Shown in pieces: positions 7,114 through 11,103 of a DNA stretch of 11,103 nucleotides. Each line of letters opens with the position of its first letter. The stretch's first letter is position 1. The translations under genes and the position numbers were made by a program. Below the pieces are notes generated by a model. It worked only from the letters and a program-made list of their open reading frames with translations, did not search any database and was not told the DNA's origin. Origin of the DNA: Spirochaetales bacterium. GTDB taxonomy: Bacteria; Spirochaetota; Spirochaetia; ARS1246. Location of the stretch: positions 1 to 11,103 of the forward strand of contig JAFGHN010000238.1 of NCBI GenBank assembly GCA_016930115.1, in the 5' to 3' direction.

Positions 7114-9111
7114 GTGAAGAGTACTTTAAGTTTTCTTGCACTGCTCTTTCTTGCCGCTCACGCATATACTCTTGACAGCGAACGGATAGTAATCCAGAGC
7201 GGCCATTCCGGACCTGTCACCAGGCTTGCGGTGACTGAAGACGGCAAGTCCCTCGTATCGATCAGCAAGGACGGGACACTGAGAGTCTGGGAAACGAGCT
7301 CCCGCGGACTCGTATACCGGGTTCAAATCAGCTCGCTTCCTCTTGTCGAACTTGCGCTTCATCCAACGGCGCCGAGGGCCGCGGTTATCGAGAGCGACGG
7401 CATCAATACCTACAGACTCAGCGTGTGGGATTGGGGCGAAAACAGACGGATTTTTTCGAGAAATCTCGAAGTGCTTCCGCTCTACCTTTCTTTTTCTGCT
7501 GCCGGCTCCTTTCTCGCCTACTCCGTGGCTGACTGGCAAAGCGTGACAATTCTCGATTCGAATACCGGGAGCCGGCCTCCGTACCTCGAAAATGGTTTCG
7601 GTATCGTTTCGGCTTTCAGAATCTCGACGTCAGAGCGGCGAATCCTGGTTTACCTCGCTTCCGGAAGTATCCAGTACCGGGATCTACGAAGCGGTGCTCT
7701 TGTCCAGGAGTACGAAACACTGCCCTATTTGGAGCAGTTGAGCTTTGTATCGAATAACAGGTACATGATCGGCATTTGGGAAGATACACTGATTGCGGTT
7801 GACCTGCTCTCAGGCAGTGACGTTGCCTCAATCAGATTGACGAACCTCGAGAGCTATTCCATCGACGAAGAATCAGGTGCTCTTTATGCTCTTATCGGTC
7901 CACAGTCCGAAGGAGATTCGCGGGGCATTCAGGCGGTGACATTCAACGGAAGCAGCTTCCGTACTCGAGCCGGCAGATATGTGCTGCCGGACGGTTTTTC
8001 TTCAAATCACACGGAAAATGGCACTACCATGTACACAGGGACTGAGTTTGGGGAAATATACTACCAACCCGGTTTTTCAAGTACTCCGCGGCTCTTCTCC
8101 CAAAACAGGCTCCTGCCGGTTTCCGACTTTGACGCGTCGGAAAGCCTCATGATCGCTTCACCTTCCACGATCATGACGCTCTACGCCGACTATCTTTTCC
8201 AGCCCGGGGGAATGTCCTCCGACAAAGTAATTACCTACACGCAGAGAAACCCGCTCCTGGCGCCCGTGTCTGTTCATCACGTCGCGGGCACGACGTATGC
8301 CCTTCAGGCCACGGGCGATCCGCAGGGTCGTTACCAGCTTTTCAACCCGGTGGAAGGTCCGATCGGATCGGTCGAAAACTCTTATCAAGCGCCAATCGTA
8401 TCATTCGAGACAGAAGATGAATGGATACTGACGGTTGATGCGACGGGGAAAATCCAGCTCTACGACCTCTACACCAATTCGTTCGTATTTGAAATGCGGG
8501 TTCAAGGAACAAAAACCGCAATTTTTGCAGATGGTACGCGCATCGTCACGGCCGGGCGGCCTTCGCAAACGTTGGGGGCGTCAAAGCTCCTTATCGACAC
8601 CTCAACCGGTGAAACCGTCCCACTCTCCGATTCGAGCATCGAAACCTTTCTCCTCGCCTATGACCCGCTGCGCCAGGTGTTGTATTCGCTGAGCATCGAG
8701 GGTACTTCAACAAAACCGAAAACCGTCCTCACCGGTTACTCCGGTTCGACATTCGAGCGAGAAGAAGTCCTCTACTCCGCACCGGAAAGGGTTACAGACG
8801 CGAGTATGTCTTTGAACAAAGGAACCCTGGTCCTCACCACGGCCGGCGTGAACCGGGTTCTTTACACCGGGCAGGACAGGGTCATGCCGGTCGATGGCAA
8901 CGACAATATCCCGGCAAAAGTAGAAATCATCGATAACTGGATAATCAGCCTCAACCGTGACGGTTCGCTTTCGGTATGGGAAAGGGCGACGGGCAAACTC
9001 GCGCTGAATTTTTACATCTTTGAGAACATGAATTGGGTTGCGGTTACGCGTGACGGTAGGGTGATTTCCTCGAGCCATCTGACCGATTCATACATAAAAA
9101 CCTATCGGTGA
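7114..9111 (+). CDS. Exported WD40-repeat beta-propeller protein, function unknown
   Basis: A 665-residue protein of unknown function. The N-terminus is a likely Sec signal peptide: one Lys, a hydrophobic core (LSFLALLFLAA) and an AHA cleavage motif at 15-17. I see no lipobox cysteine. A clear WD40 repeat follows at about 30-61 (HSGPVTRLAV, SKDGTLRVWE). Degenerate repeats continue, for example WILTVDATGKIQLYDL from 437 and WIISLNRDGSLSVWE from 609. The length fits one or two seven-bladed propellers, probably acting in protein contacts in the periplasm or at the cell surface. The C-terminal NWVAVTRDGRV segment may close the last blade. The start is GTG with GAGGAG 7 nt upstream. It is last in the operon, 1 nt after the CpXC gene. 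Similarity across the middle is weak, and no enzyme motif is visible. Confidence 0.82.
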   Translation: MKSTLSFLALLFLAAHAYTLDSERIVIQSGHSGPVTRLAVTEDGKSLVSISKDGTLRVWETSSRGLVYRVQISSLPLVELALHPTAPRAAVIESDGINTYRLSVWDWGENRRIFSRNLEVLPLYLSFSAAGSFLAYSVADWQSVTILDSNTGSRPPYLENGFGIVSAFRISTSERRILVYLASGSIQYRDLRSGALVQEYETLPYLEQLSFVSNNRYMIGIWEDTLIAVDLLSGSDVASIRLTNLESYSIDEESGALYALIGPQSEGDSRGIQAVTFNGSSFRTRAGRYVLPDGFSSNHTENGTTMYTGTEFGEIYYQPGFSSTPRLFSQNRLLPVSDFDASESLMIASPSTIMTLYADYLFQPGGMSSDKVITYTQRNPLLAPVSVHHVAGTTYALQATGDPQGRYQLFNPVEGPIGSVENSYQAPIVSFETEDEWILTVDATGKIQLYDLYTNSFVFEMRVQGTKTAIFADGTRIVTAGRPSQTLGASKLLIDTSTGETVPLSDSSIETFLLAYDPLRQVLYSLSIEGTSTKPKTVLTGYSGSTFEREEVLYSAPERVTDASMSLNKGTLVLTTAGVNRVLYTGQDRVMPVDGNDNIPAKVEIIDNWIISLNRDGSLSVWERATGKLALNFYIFENMNWVAVTRDGRVISSSHLTDSYIKTYR

Positions 9112-9141
9112 GAGGCTTCTTACCGACAACCCATGCTGCCG

Positions 9142-9184
9142 GCGGGGTGGAGTCTGCCCACTGCCCGCAGGGCGGCGCCGCCCT
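9142..9184. terminator. Possible bidirectional terminator of paired GC-rich hairpins
   Basis: The 89-bp spacer between the convergent WD40 and dnaB genes holds two adjacent foldable elements. In the first, GCGGG and GTGG (9142-9150) pair with CCAC and CCCGC (9158-9168), with a TG bulge and a 7-nt loop. The second is a perfect 16-bp palindrome, AGGGCGGCGCCGCCCT (9169-9184), which as RNA gives a 6-bp stem with a GCGC loop. Position between converging genes fits termination in both directions. Neither strand shows a T-tract, so an intrinsic terminator is not proven. Factor-dependent termination or a repeat remnant is possible. Confidence 0.45.
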
Positions 9185-9200
9185 CCTAACGACGGACGGG

Positions 9201-10538
9201 CTACATCTCCCGGGAAAGCGATTCGAATTTGGTATATTGCGGTAAAAAGGCCAGCCTGATTATCCCAACGGGGCCGTTGCGCTGTTTCGCCACATTGACC
9301 TCGGTGACGATGTCATTTCTCGACTCATCCTGATCCATTCCTACCCGCTCCCTGTGGAGGAAGATCACTACATCGGCGTCCTGCTCGATTGATCCCGATT
9401 CCCGCAAATCGGCCAGGGTCGGCTGTTTCCCTTCCGTTTCCCTCCGGACTTGAGAGAGCGCGACCACCGGTATATCGAGCTCCCGTGCGAGAGCCTTCAA
9501 AGATCGGGAAATTTCCGCTATCTGCTCATGGCGGGGGATATTTCCCTCACGCTCGGGGGTGATGAGAGTGAGGTAGTCGATGAATATTATTTTGGCGCCA
9601 TACTGCGTAATCATTCTCCTCGCCTGGGCCCGCACGTCGAGCAGTTTCATGTTGGGCGTATCTTCGATGTACAGAGGAGCTTCGTAAATACGGGCGGCGG
9701 CGTCCGTAAGGCTGTGGAAATCTGCGGGAGTCAAGAGGGCAGTCCTGATCTTGTTGCTTTCTATCCTCGCCTCCGAAGCAACTATCCGCTGCATAAGCGC
9801 CATATCCGACATTTCCAGCGTGAAGAAACCTACCGGGATCTTGAATCTGATCGCCATATTGGAGGCGATGGTGCACGCAAAGGCGGTTTTTCCTACCGAT
9901 GGCCGGGCACCGATTACGATAAACTCGGCGTTCTGGAAGCCGCTGGTCATGTTGTCCAGGTCCTGAAAACCGGTGGGAATTCCGGTGTAATTGTCCTTTG
10001 CGTGGTACCGCTTTTCTATTGCTTCAATGGTGCGCGCCACTACTTCGCCGGCGGTCTTGAAGCTTCCTGTCTGTTGCCTGTCGGTAATCTCGAAAATATC
10101 CTTCTCCGCTTCTTCTATGATCGTCCTGCTTTCCAGGGAGTCATCATAAGCGTTTGCAATAATTCCGTGAGAAATTTTTATCAGAGAGCGGCGAACACTG
10201 CAGCCCTGCACAATCCTCGCGTAGTACTCAACATTGGCGCTCGTGGGTACCTCAGAGGTGAGAGCGGAAACGTACGACATGCCGCCGCAGTTTTCGAGCT
10301 CGTTCCTGCCGCGTAGTTCGTTGGTCAAGGTTATTATATCGATTACCTCTCCCTTCTGGAAAAGATCGATTATTGCCTGAAATATCTTATTGTGGGCCGT
10401 CCTGTAAAAATCCGCAGGTCTCAGGTAACGCAGTACCGTAGACAGCGCTTCCGAATCAATCAACAACGCGCCGAGCGTAGCCTTTTCCGCCTCGTCGTTA
10501 TGGGGAGGAACTCTGTCCTTGAGAGACGATGTGTCCAT
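9201..10538 (-). CDS. dnaB: Replicative DNA helicase DnaB
   Basis: Hexameric 5'-3' helicase that unwinds DNA at the replication fork and recruits primase. The N-terminal domain (about 10-110) begins with the usual PPHNDEAEKATLGALLID. After a linker with YTGIPTGFQDLD (184-195) comes the RecA-like domain. It has Walker A GARPSVGKT at 210-218 (K217), catalytic E242 in LEMS, Walker B IIFIDYL at 317-323 (D321), the SQ motif at 362-363, DLRESGSIEQDADVV at 377-391, and KQRNG with the likely arginine finger R420. The 445 residues match the family, and there is no intein or insertion. The ATG at 10538 gives the standard N-terminus. Its ribosome-binding site is weak (AGG about 6 nt upstream). It follows rplI by 28 nt on the same strand and is probably cotranscribed. 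Confidence 0.98.
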   Translation of the reverse strand: MDTSSLKDRVPPHNDEAEKATLGALLIDSEALSTVLRYLRPADFYRTAHNKIFQAIIDLFQKGEVIDIITLTNELRGRNELENCGGMSYVSALTSEVPTSANVEYYARIVQGCSVRRSLIKISHGIIANAYDDSLESRTIIEEAEKDIFEITDRQQTGSFKTAGEVVARTIEAIEKRYHAKDNYTGIPTGFQDLDNMTSGFQNAEFIVIGARPSVGKTAFACTIASNMAIRFKIPVGFFTLEMSDMALMQRIVASEARIESNKIRTALLTPADFHSLTDAAARIYEAPLYIEDTPNMKLLDVRAQARRMITQYGAKIIFIDYLTLITPEREGNIPRHEQIAEISRSLKALARELDIPVVALSQVRRETEGKQPTLADLRESGSIEQDADVVIFLHRERVGMDQDESRNDIVTEVNVAKQRNGPVGIIRLAFLPQYTKFESLSREM

Positions 10539-10566
10539 TCAGCCTACGCTATAAGGCCCGCTCCGC

Positions 10567-11103
10567 TCATGTTTCTTCTGCACCGTCGCCGGTTTCGGCG
10601 GGTGCCTCGGCTTCAGGTTCGGCAGCCGCGGTGGCTTCAGGTTCGACGGTCGCCTCAGCATCCGCTTCGGCACGCTTGCGAGCGGCCCCCTTTTCCTTCG
10701 AATGTGTCTGTTCTTGCGCCTGAGCCTCCGCAGCAGCCGTCGCAGCAGCAGCAGCTTTTTTCCCGCCAACCGGATAAACGATGACCTTGATGCCGGCAAC
10801 TTCATCACCGTAGAGCCGCAATCTTACGCGGTACTCCCCAACCATCTTGATACTTGACTCAGGAACGTCTATCTTCTTGCGTTCAATAGTGATGCCTTCG
10901 GAAGCAAGTTTCTCGGCAATGGTAGCCGAATTGACGGAACCGAAGAGTCTCCCGGTGTCCCCCGCGGGCACCTCGATTTCCAGCACTTTGGATTCGATTT
11001 TCTCTCTGAAGCTCTTGGCTTCTTCGCGTTTTTCCTGCTTCCTTTTCTCAATGACTTCCTTTCTCTGCTCAAAGTACGCGACGTTCTGTTTTGAATAACC
11101 TAA
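10567..11103 (-). CDS. rplI: 50S ribosomal protein bL9 (L9), 5' end outside the window, extended C-terminus
   Basis: Large-subunit protein bL9, which binds 23S rRNA near the L1 stalk and helps maintain reading frame. The gene runs off the window edge. The 178 visible residues begin in the connecting region (LGYSKQNVAYFEQRKEV). About 35-40 N-terminal residues, including the family signature, are missing. The long charged helix (RKQEKREEAKSFREKIES) and the C-terminal domain (GRLFGSVNSATIAEKL, then VGEYRVRLRLYGDEVAGIKVIVYPVGG) are clear. The domain should end there. Instead about 64 more residues follow, with about 24 Ala and 13 Glu, a low-complexity tail that is probably disordered. E. coli L9 has 149 residues; this one would have about 215. 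The frame has no ATG inside the visible part that could be the true start. dnaB follows by 28 nt. Confidence 0.94.
   Translation of the reverse strand, partial: LGYSKQNVAYFEQRKEVIEKRKQEKREEAKSFREKIESKVLEIEVPAGDTGRLFGSVNSATIAEKLASEGITIERKKIDVPESSIKMVGEYRVRLRLYGDEVAGIKVIVYPVGGKKAAAAATAAAEAQAQEQTHSKEKGAARKRAEADAEATVEPEATAAAEPEAEAPAETGDGAEET
10609..10645. repeat. 13-bp direct repeat in the bL9 tail coding region
   Basis: GGCTTCAGGTTCG occurs at 10609-10621 and 10633-10645, exactly 24 nt apart, which keeps the frame. On the coding (-) strand the copies encode VEPEA and AEPEA within an Ala/Glu/Pro-rich stretch. The pattern suggests tail growth by in-frame tandem duplication of eight codons followed by divergence. 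Confidence 0.6.
10742..10761. repeat. GCA-repeat run next to a T6 homopolymer in rplI
   Basis: Four GCA units plus GC (10742-10755) run directly into six T (10756-10761). On the coding (-) strand this reads as two Lys codons followed by a run of Ala codons, at the junction between the bL9 C-terminal domain and its low-complexity tail. Both tracts are prone to replication slippage. GCA unit changes would be in frame, while a T6 change would shift the frame. Confidence 0.6.

Noticed and set aside
7172..7190. A TTGACA sequence near the start of the WD40 gene, considered as a promoter -35 box
   Set aside because: The only -10-like sequence nearby is at the wrong spacing (about 7 nt), and the site is within coding sequence.
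9142..9184. The convergent spacer considered as a short CRISPR or attachment site
   Set aside because: There are no repeated units with spacers, no adjacent tRNA and no integrase gene. Inverted repeats between converging genes fit termination or a simple palindromic repeat better.
9450..10316. A 288-codon open frame on the + strand opposite dnaB
   Set aside because: It is fully antisense to an intact dnaB with all helicase motifs. It has no recognisable domain and no convincing ribosome-binding site.
10539..10808. An 89-codon Arg/Leu-rich frame on the - strand ending at the dnaB start
   Set aside because: It is an alternate frame of the repetitive rplI tail. The Arg/Leu content follows from reading GCT/GCA repeats out of frame. 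It is noted only as the result of a possible slip at the A6 tract.

Overview
This is an ordinary core-genome window, most likely from a spirochaete of the Spirochaetales (Treponema/Spirochaeta-like), with base composition in the mid-50s % GC judged by eye. The assignment rests on three points: the order rpsB-tsf-frr with no pyrH between tsf and frr, rplI followed directly by dnaB, and heavy use of TTG and GTG starts. From memory these resemble Treponema gene order. The genus cannot be named from the sequence alone.

Layout. Positions 27-9111 hold nine tightly packed + strand genes: rpsB (ribosomal protein uS2), tsf (EF-Ts), frr (ribosome recycling factor), uppS (undecaprenyl diphosphate synthase), cdsA (CDP-diglyceride synthase), dxr (DXP reductoisomerase), rseP (site-2 membrane metalloprotease), a CpXC-type four-cysteine protein, and a secreted WD40-repeat protein. 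Spacings run from an 11-nt overlap to 17 nt, except for a 61-nt gap between tsf and frr that holds a strong hairpin. Positions 9201-11103 hold the end of a - strand operon, rplI (cut by the window edge) then dnaB. The two operons converge on an 89-bp GC-rich spacer with palindromes that could act as a bidirectional terminator.

How the genes fit together. The + strand cluster is the widespread bacterial translation-to-envelope operon. rpsB, tsf and frr serve ribosome assembly, elongation and recycling. dxr makes isoprenoid precursors that feed uppS, the source of the lipid carrier for peptidoglycan. cdsA makes CDP-diacylglycerol for phospholipids. rseP cleaves membrane proteins. The last two genes are uncharacterised and probably lineage-restricted passengers. 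rplI and dnaB serve the ribosome and the replication fork.

I found no mobile element, CRISPR array, tRNA, rRNA or defence system, and no convincing new system. The points most worth a second look are the long acidic tail on uS2, the low-complexity Ala/Glu tail on bL9, the hairpin where pyrH usually lies, the resemblance between that hairpin and the convergent spacer, the dense TTG starts, and the CpXC/WD40 pair after rseP.
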